A stretch of DNA of 64,000 nt from RUG11247 sp045649485. Lineage in GTDB: Bacteria > Bacillota > Clostridia > Christensenellales > Aristaeellaceae. The notes below the pieces were generated by a model that was given only the letters and a program-made list of their open reading frames with translations, had not been told where the DNA came from and did no database searches. Positions within the stretch are counted from its first letter, which is position 1. Each line of letters begins with the position of its first letter. Location of the stretch: assembly GCA_045649485.1 (NCBI GenBank), contig JAZRPZ010000073.1, positions 124,001 through 188,000 of the forward strand. Direction: 5' to 3'. A program made the translations under genes and the position numbers. Below are positions 7,349 through 17,541 of this stretch, piece after piece.

Positions 7349-8590
7349 TCAGATATTGAGCATACCGGCTTTCTGCATCTCTTCGATAGCTACAGCGAGT
7401 GCATATCTGCCGTGAGCATATGTCAGAGCTCCCTGCAGATAACCAATATACGGTTCACGGATCGGTGCGTCAGTGCTGAGTTCAATGGATGCTCCACTGA
7501 CGAAGGTTCCTGCTGCCATAATTACCGGATACTGGTAACCGGGCATATCCCAAGGTTCCGGAACAGCTTCTGCGTCTACAGGAGAAGCAAGCTGTATAGA
7601 CTGACAGAATTTGATGAGCTTGTCAGGATCACAGAACTTAATGGCCTGAATTACGTCGTTCCTGGGTTCATCAAAAGTGGGATTTACTTCATAACCCAAC
7701 TTTTCAAATACTTTTGCAGCCAATACAGCGGATTTGAGAGCCTGTGCAACGGTATGGGGCGCCATAAAGAGGCCCTGATAGAAAGGCTGGTAGCTGGCTG
7801 CATAGGAACCTACTTCCCCGCCGATTCCGGGAGAAGTAAGCCTGTACGCAACTTTATCAACATACTCCGCCTTACCTGCAAAATATCCACCGGTGGGAGC
7901 CTGACCGCCGCCCATATTCTTAATAAGAGAACTGGCCATAATATCTGCACGGGGTTCTTCACGATCTGTAAACTCGCCATAGCAGTTATCTACCATAACG
8001 CATACATCAGGACGCTTCGCATGGATAGCATCAATGGCTTCATTTATGGATTTTACATCCAAGGAAGGACGCCAATCATATCCGCGGGAACGCTGAATAA
8101 GTACCAGCTTTACATCATCGGTAAGGTTTTCAAGAATTCCTTCTATGTCGAGCTTATTGTCTTTGAGTTCAGTCTGCTTATAGCCGATTCCGAAATCCTT
8201 CAAGGAACCGTTGCCTGCTTCACCGGCAAGACCAATTACTTCTTCCATAGTGTCATAAGGTCTTCCTGCACCTGAAAGCATTGTATCGCCGGGCCTGAGA
8301 ATGCCGTAAAGGCAAAGCGCCAATGCATGAGTTCCGGAAGCTATCTGAGGACGTACCAGCGCCTTTTCAACGCCCAGAAGATCGGCAAAGATTTCAGAAA
8401 GAGTATCTCGTCCGATATCATCATAACCGTAGCCGGTCGTAGGTGCAAAATGTCTGGAAGCAACTCTGTGCTTATGGAAAGAACGGATTACACGTTCCGT
8501 ATGATAAGTTTCGTTGGCGTCAATATTCGCAAAAACCTCTGCACATTCGCGCTCTGCTTCTGCAATCAAGATTTCGATCTTATTGTTCAT
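7349..8590 (-). CDS. methionine gamma-lyase family PLP enzyme (aluminium-resistance family)
   Basis: 413 residues, a fold-type I PLP enzyme of the family often labelled methionine gamma-lyase family or aluminium resistance protein (PF06838). The PLP lysine is probably Lys224 in SSLIKNMGGGQAP and the ring-contacting Asp is Asp201 in VMVDNCYGE; ASGTHAL (about 85-91) binds the phosphate side. Its start overlaps the end of miaA by 4 nt (ATGA), making it the last gene of a long leftward operon. In Firmicutes this gene is often downstream of hfq or miaA. The physiological substrate is not settled for this family. Confidence 0.85.
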   Translation of the reverse strand: MNNKIEILIAEAERECAEVFANIDANETYHTERVIRSFHKHRVASRHFAPTTGYGYDDIGRDTLSEIFADLLGVEKALVRPQIASGTHALALCLYGILRPGDTMLSGAGRPYDTMEEVIGLAGEAGNGSLKDFGIGYKQTELKDNKLDIEGILENLTDDVKLVLIQRSRGYDWRPSLDVKSINEAIDAIHAKRPDVCVMVDNCYGEFTDREEPRADIMASSLIKNMGGGQAPTGGYFAGKAEYVDKVAYRLTSPGIGGEVGSYAASYQPFYQGLFMAPHTVAQALKSAVLAAKVFEKLGYEVNPTFDEPRNDVIQAIKFCDPDKLIKFCQSIQLASPVDAEAVPEPWDMPGYQYPVIMAAGTFVSGASIELSTDAPIREPYIGYLQGALTYAHGRYALAVAIEEMQKAGMLNI

Positions 8591-9522
8591 GTTCTACTCC
8601 TGATCCTGTCAAATATTTCTTCAGCGATATCGGCACTGCTTCGTCCGGATGCCTGAATCCAAATAGTTCTTTCATCGCGCTTCAGCCATGTAACCTGACG
8701 CTTTGCATAATTACGAGATACCTGCTTCATAAGTTCAATCGCCTCACTGAGCTTCATATCTCCACGAAGAGCTGCGGCGATTTCCTTATATCCAATTGCC
8801 TGTATAGCTGTTGGATGCTCCTCAGAAAGACGCATAAGCGCTCTTACTTCCTTCAAAAGCCCCTGGCTTATCATTATATCAACACGTTGATTGATACGCT
8901 CATAAAGCTCATCTCTGGGCCATTCAAGCGCGAATATCATTTCATCATAATCGCCCTTGCGTTCGCGATCGCGCCTGTTCTGTTCGGTCTGTGTGATTCC
9001 TGTAAGCTTATAGACTTCAATAGCTCTGACAACGCGTCTGACGTCATTTGGATGAAGTCTTTTCGCGCTGTCAGGATCGAATTCAGCCAACATAGAATGA
9101 ATCTTTTCCCTTCCACCAGGCTGATCTGCTATAGCATGAAGCTCATTTCTCAGCGTTTCGTCACCGGTTTCCGAAAAACTCATAGGACGTGTTACCGCAT
9201 CGATATAAAGCCCTGTTCCGCCGCACATAATCGGCTGTTTTCCGCGGGAAGATATATCATTGATGCATTCCACTGCCATGTCACGATAAATTGCAGCGCT
9301 AAAAGGCTTTGTAGGCGGCGCAATACCGATCATGTGATGTATAACACCTGCCATTTCTTCAGCTGTAGGAGCTGCTGACAGTATCTCAAGGCCTTCAAAC
9401 ACCTGCATGGAATCTGCAGATATTATCTCACCATCGAGCATTCCGGCAAGTGTGATAGCACAGGAAGTCTTACCCGATGCCGTCGGTCCGGTAATTACAG
9501 GCAAAAATTGTTTCTTATCCAT
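8587..9522 (-). CDS. miaA: tRNA dimethylallyltransferase
   Basis: 311 residues, normal length. MiaA transfers a dimethylallyl group from DMAPP to N6 of A37 in tRNAs reading UNN codons, giving i6A. The P-loop GPTASGKTS starts at about residue 11, the conserved ISADSMQVF follows, and GGTGLYIDAV is in the expected place. The same operon carries miaB, which turns i6A into ms2i6A, and ispDF elsewhere in the window supplies the isoprenoid precursor route. It starts 8 bp after the mutL stop. Confidence 0.96.
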   Translation of the reverse strand: MDKKQFLPVITGPTASGKTSCAITLAGMLDGEIISADSMQVFEGLEILSAAPTAEEMAGVIHHMIGIAPPTKPFSAAIYRDMAVECINDISSRGKQPIMCGGTGLYIDAVTRPMSFSETGDETLRNELHAIADQPGGREKIHSMLAEFDPDSAKRLHPNDVRRVVRAIEVYKLTGITQTEQNRRDRERKGDYDEMIFALEWPRDELYERINQRVDIMISQGLLKEVRALMRLSEEHPTAIQAIGYKEIAAALRGDMKLSEAIELMKQVSRNYAKRQVTWLKRDERTIWIQASGRSSADIAEEIFDRIRSRT

Positions 9523-9530
9523 AAAGACAC

Positions 9531-11630
9531 CTACTGTATGCGTCTGAACAATTTTTCTATTTCACGCTTGGTAAGCTTACGCGAAACAGGCCTTCCGTGC
9601 GGGCAAGTCGGAGAAGCTCCGGTAGAAAGCATCTGGGTTATAAGGGATTCTATCTCCGAATCCGTAAGCCTGTCTCCTGCCTTTACAGCTGCCTTACAGG
9701 CCATTACAGCTATCTCGTCTGCCCTTTCCTCCTTCGCTGCTGCAGAAATGCGATCAAGCGAACCAAGGATATTCATAAACGAAGGCTTTGCCTCGGCAGA
9801 ACCCATAACAAAAGGTACAGACCTAAGGCTGATGCTTCTGTCACCAAAGGACTCAACATCATAGCCTACTTTCGCAAGCTCATCTATATTATCGGTTATA
9901 AGCGCCATCTCTCTCGGAGATACATCAACAATGATAGGAAGAAGCAGTTCCTGTGCAGCTCCTTCGCCGGAATCAAGCCTTGCAGTAAATTTTTCGTACA
10001 TCAGTCGTTCATGAGCTGCATGCTGATCGATCATTATCATCGCATCATCAATTTCCACAAGGATGTATGTATTGAACAGTACGCCTATCACCTTGTATTT
10101 AGGTGCAATCGGCTTTGCGGCAACCTCATCAAAAGACAGCTGAACAGGTTTCTCGATCAGACGTGCTTCCGGCTTTTCGATTACTTCATCTTTTGTTTCT
10201 TCGACAGTTTTTTCAGCAATTCGCGCTATGGACGCAGCGCCTTTATCCTGTTTTGCTGCATCGGAAACAACCGGCTCTGTTTTTACTTGCTGAACAGCCG
10301 CTATCGCTTTTTCCGCCTGAGCTTTTTCTTCTTCAGTCTTTTTGCGCGCAACCATTTCCGCAAGCGTAGGCACATTATTTGCCTTATCTTCTCGCAGCTC
10401 TGAAGCAACAGGCTTAGCGTAGTTTTCAAACACCTTTGACTCAGCTTTCTCAGGTGCGACTTCAGTCTGTTTCACAGGAATTTCTACCGTTTTGTGCTCG
10501 ACGGGAGGCACTCCATGTGCTTTTTCTGCTGCTTCCAAGGGCAAATTCACCTTAGCGGCTGCTGCAGACGGCATAACAGTCATATGTTCAACAGTAACCT
10601 TCTGCTGCACGGGAGCATTCTCAATTTTATTCAAATCAAGCACGGTTTCCTCGGCAAATGCCTGCGAAATTATATTCTCAGCAGAAAGACGTATCGACTG
10701 TTCATCTCGGAAACGTACTTCAAGCTTATTGGGATGTACGTTTACATCAACACTTGTCGGAGGTATGGTAAGAGTCAAAGCACACATGGGATATGTGCCT
10801 ATAGTTACCCTTCCCTTGCACACCTGTTCAAGTACCTGCGTCATAAGAGCACAGCGCACCGAACGGCCATTTATAAAGAACGCCTGATGTGCACGCGTTG
10901 CTTTGGAGATCTCCCCTACACCTATCATGCCGCGAATGCGCATGCCTCCGCAAGCTGCATCAAGTTCGATCATTTTTTCTGCAGTCTCACTTCCGTAAAC
11001 CGCAAAAATAGCATGACGCAGATTTCCGTCACCGAAACTATGATACACAGTCTTGGAATTATTGATAAATCTGAAAGACACACCGGGATTGCCGAGTATC
11101 ATTCTGGCAACAAGATCGTTTACAAGAGAACCTTCATAATTGGGCTTTTTCAGGAATGTACGCCTTACCGGCACATTATAGAAAATATCCCTCATTATTA
11201 CGGTCGTTCCCTCGGGACAACCGATATCCTGAACCGGCTTTTTCACACCGCCGTCTATAAGCAGCTTGACACCGCTTGAAGCACCCTTCTGTCGGGTAGT
11301 CATCTCAATATGAGAAACAGCCGCAATGGAGGGCAAAGCTTCTCCGCGGAAGCCGAGGGTTCGTATATCATCCAGTTCCTCAGCCTTTTTCAGCTTAGAA
11401 GTGGCATGGTTTTCAAAGGCAATAGCCACCTGCGAAGGTTCAATACCACAGCCATTGTCCGTTACCCTTAGATATTCAATTCCTCCGCCGCGAATTTCGA
11501 CCGTAATCGCTGTCGCTCCGGCATCTATGGAGTTTTCGATAAGCTCCTTTGCCACAGAAGAAGGTCTTTCAACTACCTCACCGGCAGCTATCCGACCAAC
11601 AACAGCAGGATCAAGAATTTTTATTGCCAT
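9531..11630 (-). CDS. mutL: DNA mismatch repair protein MutL
   Basis: 699 residues. The N-terminal GHKL ATPase has ENSIDAGATAI, DNGCGI and FRGEALPSI. A long Glu/Lys-rich linker runs from about 330 to 510. The C-terminal domain carries the metal-dependent endonuclease motif DQHAAHERLMYEKF (from about residue 534), with ACKAAVKAGD and CPHGRPV. This makes it a nicking MutL as in Gram-positives without MutH. It follows mutS by 10 bp. Confidence 0.97.
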   Translation of the reverse strand: MAIKILDPAVVGRIAAGEVVERPSSVAKELIENSIDAGATAITVEIRGGGIEYLRVTDNGCGIEPSQVAIAFENHATSKLKKAEELDDIRTLGFRGEALPSIAAVSHIEMTTRQKGASSGVKLLIDGGVKKPVQDIGCPEGTTVIMRDIFYNVPVRRTFLKKPNYEGSLVNDLVARMILGNPGVSFRFINNSKTVYHSFGDGNLRHAIFAVYGSETAEKMIELDAACGGMRIRGMIGVGEISKATRAHQAFFINGRSVRCALMTQVLEQVCKGRVTIGTYPMCALTLTIPPTSVDVNVHPNKLEVRFRDEQSIRLSAENIISQAFAEETVLDLNKIENAPVQQKVTVEHMTVMPSAAAAKVNLPLEAAEKAHGVPPVEHKTVEIPVKQTEVAPEKAESKVFENYAKPVASELREDKANNVPTLAEMVARKKTEEEKAQAEKAIAAVQQVKTEPVVSDAAKQDKGAASIARIAEKTVEETKDEVIEKPEARLIEKPVQLSFDEVAAKPIAPKYKVIGVLFNTYILVEIDDAMIMIDQHAAHERLMYEKFTARLDSGEGAAQELLLPIIVDVSPREMALITDNIDELAKVGYDVESFGDRSISLRSVPFVMGSAEAKPSFMNILGSLDRISAAAKEERADEIAVMACKAAVKAGDRLTDSEIESLITQMLSTGASPTCPHGRPVSRKLTKREIEKLFRRIQ

Positions 11631-11640
11631 AACTGAAACC

Positions 11641-14223
11641 TCAGATTCTCCGTGCCTTTTCGTTAAGCTGGAACAGTTTGTTCAGTGCATCAATAGGAGT
11701 CATACTGACCACGTCAAGCGCCGCAAGCTCCTCTACAAGCTCCATCGGCTGGAAATCCATCATCGATATCTGCCTGTTGCCTGCATTCTTGCTGTTGTCA
11801 AGTATACTCTTGCCTATAGATCCCTTCTGGATATCGTCTACCTCAAGCCTGGCAAGTATCTGCCTTGCTCGGGAAACGACATGATTGGGCAGGCCCGCGA
11901 GTTTGGCTACAGCTACACCGTAGCTGCGGTCCTCTCCGCCCGGTACTATTTTGCGCAGGAAAATAACGTCTTCTCCCTGTTCTTTTGCAGTTACCCTGTA
12001 ATTTACAACACCCGAAAGCTGTCCTTCAAGTTCAGAAAGCTCATGATAATGAGTCGCAAATAGTGTACGGGCACCGCATTTATCACCGGCAATATGCTCT
12101 ACAGAAGCCCACGCAATAGACAAGCCATCAAAAGTAGATGTTCCGCGTCCGACTTCGTCCAATATAAGCAGACTACGGTCTGTTGCAAACTTCAGAATGG
12201 ACGCCATTTCACTCATTTCGACCATGAATGTAGATAGACCACCATAAAGGTCATCCGAGGCGCCAATTCTGGTGAATATTCTGTCTGTAAGCGAAATATC
12301 TGCCGATGATGCAGGCACAAACGAGCCTACATGCGCCATCAGTACGATAAGCGCGACCTGCCTCATATATGTGGATTTACCCGCCATATTGGGGCCGGTA
12401 ATTATCATTACCCTCTGTTCAGCATTCAGTTCAGTATCATTGGGCACAAACTTTTCTCGGCCTATAGATTCCTCTACAACCGGATGTCTGCCATCACGTA
12501 TATCGTAACGACCATCATCATTGATAGTGGGACGCACATATTCGTTTTCCTGCGCGACTTTTGCAAGAGAAAGCAGTGCATCAACCGTCTTTATTGCCTG
12601 AGCATTTGCCTGAAGTACCTTAAGCTGTTCCTTGAGCCTGTTTCTGAGCTCGCAGAACATCTCATACTCCAGCCTGAGAGCATGTTCTTCGGCGCCGAGA
12701 ACCTTGTGTTCAAATTCTTTGAGTTCCTCAGTTATATACCTTTCGCAGTTTGCAAGTGTCTGCTTTCGTACATAATTATAAGGAACCAGCGAGTAATTGG
12801 ACTTGGAGACCTCAATGTAATATCCAAACACTCTGTTATAGGCTATCTTGAGGTTCTTGATACCGGTCGTTTCACGCTCGCGCTGCTCCATAGCATGAAT
12901 ATAATTCTTGCCATTCTGCGCGATATCTCGAAGTTCATCAAGTTCGGTATTATAGCCAACATTAAAGATACCGCCGTCTTTAGCAGCAAGCGGTGCCTCT
13001 TCGGATATAGCTCTGCGCAATTCAGACCGCATATCGTCCATTGGATCAAGCGTACCGAACAGATCTCCAAGCAGTCCGCCACCGAAGGAAATTCCCTTTT
13101 CCTTCATGAGCGGTATTATGTCAAGCGAAGCCGTAAGCGCAAGACAATCCTTGGGATTTATGGAATCGTATGCAATACGGCTCAGCAGACGCTCAATATC
13201 ATAAACGCCCGTAAGCAACTGACGCATAGATTCTGCTTCCATAGGATTAAAGCAGAACGCCTGCACAGCATCAAGTCTCGCCTCAATAGCGTCCTTATCG
13301 CACAGAGGCTGTTCTATCCAGCTGCGGATAAGGCGACTGCCCATAGCAGTAGAAGCCTTATCAAGCACAGCCAGCAAAGAACCTCTGCGCGTTCCCTGTA
13401 TGGTCTTGCTAAGTTCAAGATTTCTGAGCGCTATCCTGTCAAGATCAAGATGCGGCTCAGAATCGTAACTCTTGATGGAGAGAATATGCGCCATCGACAC
13501 CTTCTGGGTGTTTTCAAGGTACGCAATCAAAGCGCCTGCCGCGCTTACAGCAAGACGCTTGGCCGAAATACCAAGAGCGGTCACATCCTCACGGAACTGC
13601 GCTTTCAGTACCTTGGCAGCAAATGCATACTGATACTTCTCTTCATCATAAGAATACGCCACAATGCCAGTATTGAGTGATCGGAATGCTTCAATATCGT
13701 TCACAAGCACTTCACTGGGCAGAATACGCGCAAGTTCATCCGCAAGCCTGAGTTTCACATCCGGTACCTGACAGACAAAGAATTCACCGGTGGAAACATC
13801 ACAGAAAGCAATGCCCGCCTGGTTCTTTCTCAGATATATAGAAAGTATATAGTTGGCTCGCTTCTCTTCCAGCATATTGGTCTCAATGACCGTACCGGGA
13901 GTCACTATCCTTACTATATCTCGCTTTACAAGGCCTTTTGCAGTAGCCGGATCTTCCATCTGCTCGCAGATGGCGACCTTATAGCCTTTTTCGATAAGCC
14001 TTCCTATATATACGTCCGCAGCATGGAAAGGCACGCCGCACATAGGGGCGCGTTCGCTCATTCCACAGTCCTTACCGGTAAGCGTAAGTTCAAGTTCGCG
14101 GGAAACAACCTTGGCGTCTTCGAAGAACATTTCGTAGAAGTCGCCAAGGCGGAAGAAAAGTATAGAATCCGGATTCTGCTCCTTTATGCTGAGATACTGG
14201 AGCATCATTGGTGTCAGGGGCAT
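11641..14223 (-). CDS. mutS: DNA mismatch repair protein MutS
   Basis: 860 residues, typical MutS1. The mismatch-reading Phe-x-Glu motif is in GDFYEMFF (Phe29, Glu31), connector and lever domains follow, and the ATPase P-loop GPNMAGKSTYMRQ lies at about 610. Walker B LLILDEVGRGT and the TH(F/Y)H-type ATHYHEL segment follow. It binds base mismatches and recruits MutL, encoded directly downstream. The ATG is preceded by GAGGTGAGAT. Confidence 0.97.
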   Translation of the reverse strand: MPLTPMMLQYLSIKEQNPDSILFFRLGDFYEMFFEDAKVVSRELELTLTGKDCGMSERAPMCGVPFHAADVYIGRLIEKGYKVAICEQMEDPATAKGLVKRDIVRIVTPGTVIETNMLEEKRANYILSIYLRKNQAGIAFCDVSTGEFFVCQVPDVKLRLADELARILPSEVLVNDIEAFRSLNTGIVAYSYDEEKYQYAFAAKVLKAQFREDVTALGISAKRLAVSAAGALIAYLENTQKVSMAHILSIKSYDSEPHLDLDRIALRNLELSKTIQGTRRGSLLAVLDKASTAMGSRLIRSWIEQPLCDKDAIEARLDAVQAFCFNPMEAESMRQLLTGVYDIERLLSRIAYDSINPKDCLALTASLDIIPLMKEKGISFGGGLLGDLFGTLDPMDDMRSELRRAISEEAPLAAKDGGIFNVGYNTELDELRDIAQNGKNYIHAMEQRERETTGIKNLKIAYNRVFGYYIEVSKSNYSLVPYNYVRKQTLANCERYITEELKEFEHKVLGAEEHALRLEYEMFCELRNRLKEQLKVLQANAQAIKTVDALLSLAKVAQENEYVRPTINDDGRYDIRDGRHPVVEESIGREKFVPNDTELNAEQRVMIITGPNMAGKSTYMRQVALIVLMAHVGSFVPASSADISLTDRIFTRIGASDDLYGGLSTFMVEMSEMASILKFATDRSLLILDEVGRGTSTFDGLSIAWASVEHIAGDKCGARTLFATHYHELSELEGQLSGVVNYRVTAKEQGEDVIFLRKIVPGGEDRSYGVAVAKLAGLPNHVVSRARQILARLEVDDIQKGSIGKSILDNSKNAGNRQISMMDFQPMELVEELAALDVVSMTPIDALNKLFQLNEKARRI

Positions 14224-14252
14224 ATCTCACCTCGGGCATTCGCCCATTCAGA

Positions 14253-14660
14253 TTAGTTCAGGTGGCAGGAACCGCCGCAAGAGGAGCAGCTTCCGGTGCA
14301 GCCTCCCTCGGGCTCGTCAAGCTTGCCGGTTACGATGAACTGGAGTACCTGATTTACCTGACCGATGAGGTTATTGAAATCATCGCGTGCCTTGGTAAGA
14401 GCAACGATATCTTCAATATTCTGCAGCTGATCATGTACAGAATCCATCTCATTGGAGAGTTCCTGCATCTTTACGGTATCGGGTTCGGGCTGAGAAAGCA
14501 TTTCCTGCAGCTGACCGCGCAGTTCCATATACTTGCCCATAACCTCGGCAGCCTGAGTATTTGCCATTGCCTTGTCTTCGGCAGCCTTCATATTCTTGTA
14601 GATTTCAGATTCAACCAGAGCCTGGCCCAGTTCACGAGTCTTCAGAAATACCTGATCCAT
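14253..14660 (-). CDS. ricA: YlbF/YmcA (RicA-type) regulator with C-terminal cysteine cluster
   Basis: 135 residues, mostly helical, of the Com_YlbF family. The tail holds Cys121, 125, 128 and 132 (CTGSCSSCGGSC), consistent with the Fe-S cluster reported for the Bacillus RicA-RicF-RicT (YmcA-YlbF-YaaT) complex, which influences RNase Y-dependent mRNA processing, sporulation and competence. In Bacillus ymcA lies directly downstream of the miaB gene (ymcB), as here, so I favour RicA by synteny, though the several cysteines also recall RicF. Partners RicF and RicT are not in this window. Its Shine-Dalgarno lies within the end of miaB. Confidence 0.82.
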   Translation of the reverse strand: MDQVFLKTRELGQALVESEIYKNMKAAEDKAMANTQAAEVMGKYMELRGQLQEMLSQPEPDTVKMQELSNEMDSVHDQLQNIEDIVALTKARDDFNNLIGQVNQVLQFIVTGKLDEPEGGCTGSCSSCGGSCHLN

Positions 14661-14661
14661 A

Positions 14662-16050
14662 TTAAATCATCCTACCTCTCAAAGTGTTTTTGCCTGCGGA
14701 TATGATCTCCACATCCACGAATTTACCAATCAGCCCGGCATTTCCCGGGAAATTTACCATGTGACCGCGGGGAGTCTTACCACCTACGCTGCCGGCATCT
14801 CTGGCAGATACGGATTCGACCAGAACAGTTTCGCGCTTACCAACCTGTGCTGACAGAGTTTCAGCACCGATGCCCTGAATCACATCAATAAGCCTCATTA
14901 TACGCTCAGTCTTTACCTCTGCAGGAGTATTGTCAGGCATATCTGCAGCGACAGTACCGACACGGGGCGAATAGATAAACGTATAAGCAGCATCATAGCG
15001 AACTTCCTTTGCCAGAGAAACAGTATCCATAAACTGTTCCTCGGTCTCACCGGGGAAGCCAACTATAATATCGCTGGTAAGACCGATGTCAGGGCAAACC
15101 TTGCGCAGCTTACGAACTGTCTCCAGATAGTGTGCCCTGTCGTATACTCTGTTCATACGGTTGAGTATCTCGTCACTGCCTGACTGCACGGGAAGATGCA
15201 GTGCGGGCATAAGATGCTCAAGTTCACCGTAGGCGGCAATCAGCTCATCGGATATATCCTTCGGATGCGAAGTCATAAATCTGATGCGCGGAATGCCCAG
15301 TTCATTTATTCGGTACAACAGTTCGGCAAATTCTGCGCCGCCTCCACGATAGGAATTGACATTCTGACCGAGAAGCATGACTTCCTTTGCACCGTCATCC
15401 ATAAGGCGCTTTACTTCGTCAAGTATCGCCTGAGGCTCACGGGAGCGTTCCCTTCCGCGCACATAAGGCACAATACAGTAAGAGCAGAAGTTATTGCAGC
15501 CATACATTATATTGACAAATGCCTGATGGCGCGAAGACCGCTTTTCGGGCATTCCCTCAACAACATAGCCATCGGTATCAAGTACCTCTATAACCGGTTC
15601 GCGTCTGGTAAGCGTCTCATAAATGTATTCAGGGAGTTTGTAGAGGTTATGGGTACCATATACAACATCTACAAAGGGATAAAGATTCTTTATCCGCTCA
15701 GCCATTCCCTTTTCCTGAGTCATGCAGCCGCCAACGCAGATAAGCAGTTCCGGCTTATCCTTCTTGAGTTCCTTGAGCCATATTACATTGCCGAGTGCTT
15801 TGTTTTCCGCGTTCTCACGTACGCAGCAGGTATTATAGAGAATGAGGTCTGCTTCTTCGCGGGTAGCCGCAGCATGCATGCCCATTTCTTCAAACATACC
15901 GGCAATAGTTTCAGAATCGCGGTTGTTCATCTGGCAGCCAAGAGTAACTATGTGATACGAAGCAGGTCTGTTCTCCAGAACAGCCACTTTCTGCAGATAC
16001 TGCTGCTGTATCTCCATAGCACCTTCGGGTATACTGTAGTTTTCTCTCAT
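14662..16050 (-). CDS. miaB: tRNA-2-methylthio-N6-dimethylallyladenosine synthase
   Basis: 462 residues. Domain order: N-terminal UPF0004 domain with Cys residues for the auxiliary cluster (TLGCQMN, NTCCVRENA, VGGCMTQ), radical SAM domain with GCNNFCSYC (about 182-190), then a C-terminal TRAM domain. MiaB adds the methylthio group at C2 of i6A37 using SAM and two [4Fe-4S] clusters. Substrate i6A is made by MiaA, encoded in the same operon. GGAGACATATCT precedes the ATG. Confidence 0.96.
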   Translation of the reverse strand: MRENYSIPEGAMEIQQQYLQKVAVLENRPASYHIVTLGCQMNNRDSETIAGMFEEMGMHAAATREEADLILYNTCCVRENAENKALGNVIWLKELKKDKPELLICVGGCMTQEKGMAERIKNLYPFVDVVYGTHNLYKLPEYIYETLTRREPVIEVLDTDGYVVEGMPEKRSSRHQAFVNIMYGCNNFCSYCIVPYVRGRERSREPQAILDEVKRLMDDGAKEVMLLGQNVNSYRGGGAEFAELLYRINELGIPRIRFMTSHPKDISDELIAAYGELEHLMPALHLPVQSGSDEILNRMNRVYDRAHYLETVRKLRKVCPDIGLTSDIIVGFPGETEEQFMDTVSLAKEVRYDAAYTFIYSPRVGTVAADMPDNTPAEVKTERIMRLIDVIQGIGAETLSAQVGKRETVLVESVSARDAGSVGGKTPRGHMVNFPGNAGLIGKFVDVEIISAGKNTLRGRMI

Positions 16051-16068
16051 AGATATGTCTCCAATTAG

Positions 16069-17541
16069 TCAATTGGTACGTAAGAACTTCATATTTTCTG
16101 CTGCAGCAGAAACATCCAGAGCCTCTATTGTATATTCGGTATCAGGCATGTCCCCGCTGCTTACATGGACCTTCATCTTACCCGGCGCTCCAATGGCTAT
16201 CAGCGCACCTGCAACACCATTCGATACCTTTACTTCGTAATCCTGACAAGGAGAAGATTTTCCCCTTCTCCTCAGTTCATAGACTACCTTCCATGCAATA
16301 CTTTCAAAAGAAGGAACTTTGCCCTCTCCGCCGCATACAGGACAAATATGCCCTGTCAATTTGTCGGCAGAAAGCCTCTTCTTTTTTCTCGTTAGTTCGA
16401 CAAGACCCAGCTGTGTCATACCGACCACCGTAGATGGAGTACGGTCTTTCACCATTTCGTTCTTAAGAATATTGATAAGTTCGTCTCGCGACGTCTGTTC
16501 AGCCATATCAATAAAGTCAACAACAATGATTCCGCCAATATCCCGCAGCCTCAGCTGCCTTGCTGTCTCATAAGCAGCCTCAGTGTTTATACGGAATATG
16601 GTATCTTCATGTGACTTCTTGCCTGTGAACTTACCTGTATTCACGTCAATGACGGTGAGAGCCTCAGTATGGTCAATAACGAGATATCCACCGCTTTTGA
16701 GCCATACATGATGACGCAAGGCTTTATCATACTGCCCATCAACATTGTATACATCAAAAAGCGGAATGTCTCCTGTATGAAGCCTGATCTCAGGTTTCTT
16801 AGACCCGGCATAATCAATCAGCGATTTATAAACTGCCTCATCGTCAGTTACGAAAGTCGTATTGCTATCCGAAAGATCCCGCAGAGCTATTTTTTCCAGC
16901 GAATCATCGCCGTAAATAAGCGCAGGAGCTTTTGCAGTGCGGCTGCGGCTTTCGATCGAGTGCCATTTCTCGACAAGCTCCTCGTACTCGGCAGCTATTT
17001 CGTTTTCATCGGCTTCTGCAGCAGCTGTTCGCATTATCATGCCCATTCCTGCGCCATCCATAAGGTTATGTGCAAGTTCGCGCAATTCACTGCGTATGCC
17101 TTCGTCTTCTATCTTTCTGGATATACCAATATATCTGATTGTCGGAAGCAGAACAAGCAGCTGACCGGGGATGGTAATATGACCGGACAATCTCGGGCCC
17201 TTTGTACCGCCGGGCTCTTTTACCACCTGAACCATGATCTCCTGGCCGGGACGTACCATCTTACCTATTGCCATGCCTTCAAGTCTGCCGGAAAGTTCTT
17301 TCTCGTCCCGAAGATCGAGTTTGATATCTCCGGCACTCAAAAACCCGTTCTTGTCTAGACCTATATCGACAAACGCTGCATTCATGCCGCCAAGAACATT
17401 CATGACCCTGCCGGTATAAATGTTTCCCGAAAGTCCCGCCTGTCCGGAAGTCTCATAGCGAAGTTCACATAGCTGATTGTCTTCTATAACAGCAAGACGC
17501 TTCCGTCCGCATACTGAGTCAATCAGTATTTCGCGCTTCAT
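16069..17541 (-). CDS. rng: ribonuclease E/G family endoribonuclease
   Basis: 490 residues, the size of RNase G. An S1-like domain (GNIYTGRVMNVLGGMNAAFV, about 40-60) is followed by the RNase H-like and DNase I-like catalytic region with VIDVNTGKFTGK and VVDFIDM, whose Asp residues bind Mg2+. The zinc-link CPVCGGEG is at Cys400 and Cys403. It processes 5'-monophosphorylated RNAs, including rRNA precursors. Its start overlaps the DUF2344 stop (ATGA). In many Clostridia this gene precedes rplU-rpmA; here miaB follows instead. Confidence 0.93.
   Translation of the reverse strand: MKREILIDSVCGRKRLAVIEDNQLCELRYETSGQAGLSGNIYTGRVMNVLGGMNAAFVDIGLDKNGFLSAGDIKLDLRDEKELSGRLEGMAIGKMVRPGQEIMVQVVKEPGGTKGPRLSGHITIPGQLLVLLPTIRYIGISRKIEDEGIRSELRELAHNLMDGAGMGMIMRTAAAEADENEIAAEYEELVEKWHSIESRSRTAKAPALIYGDDSLEKIALRDLSDSNTTFVTDDEAVYKSLIDYAGSKKPEIRLHTGDIPLFDVYNVDGQYDKALRHHVWLKSGGYLVIDHTEALTVIDVNTGKFTGKKSHEDTIFRINTEAAYETARQLRLRDIGGIIVVDFIDMAEQTSRDELINILKNEMVKDRTPSTVVGMTQLGLVELTRKKKRLSADKLTGHICPVCGGEGKVPSFESIAWKVVYELRRRGKSSPCQDYEVKVSNGVAGALIAIGAPGKMKVHVSSGDMPDTEYTIEALDVSAAAENMKFLRTN

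Noticed and set aside
12331..13680. 449-codon plus-strand frame opposite mutS
   Set aside because: Antisense to conserved MutS sequence; composition is not protein-like.
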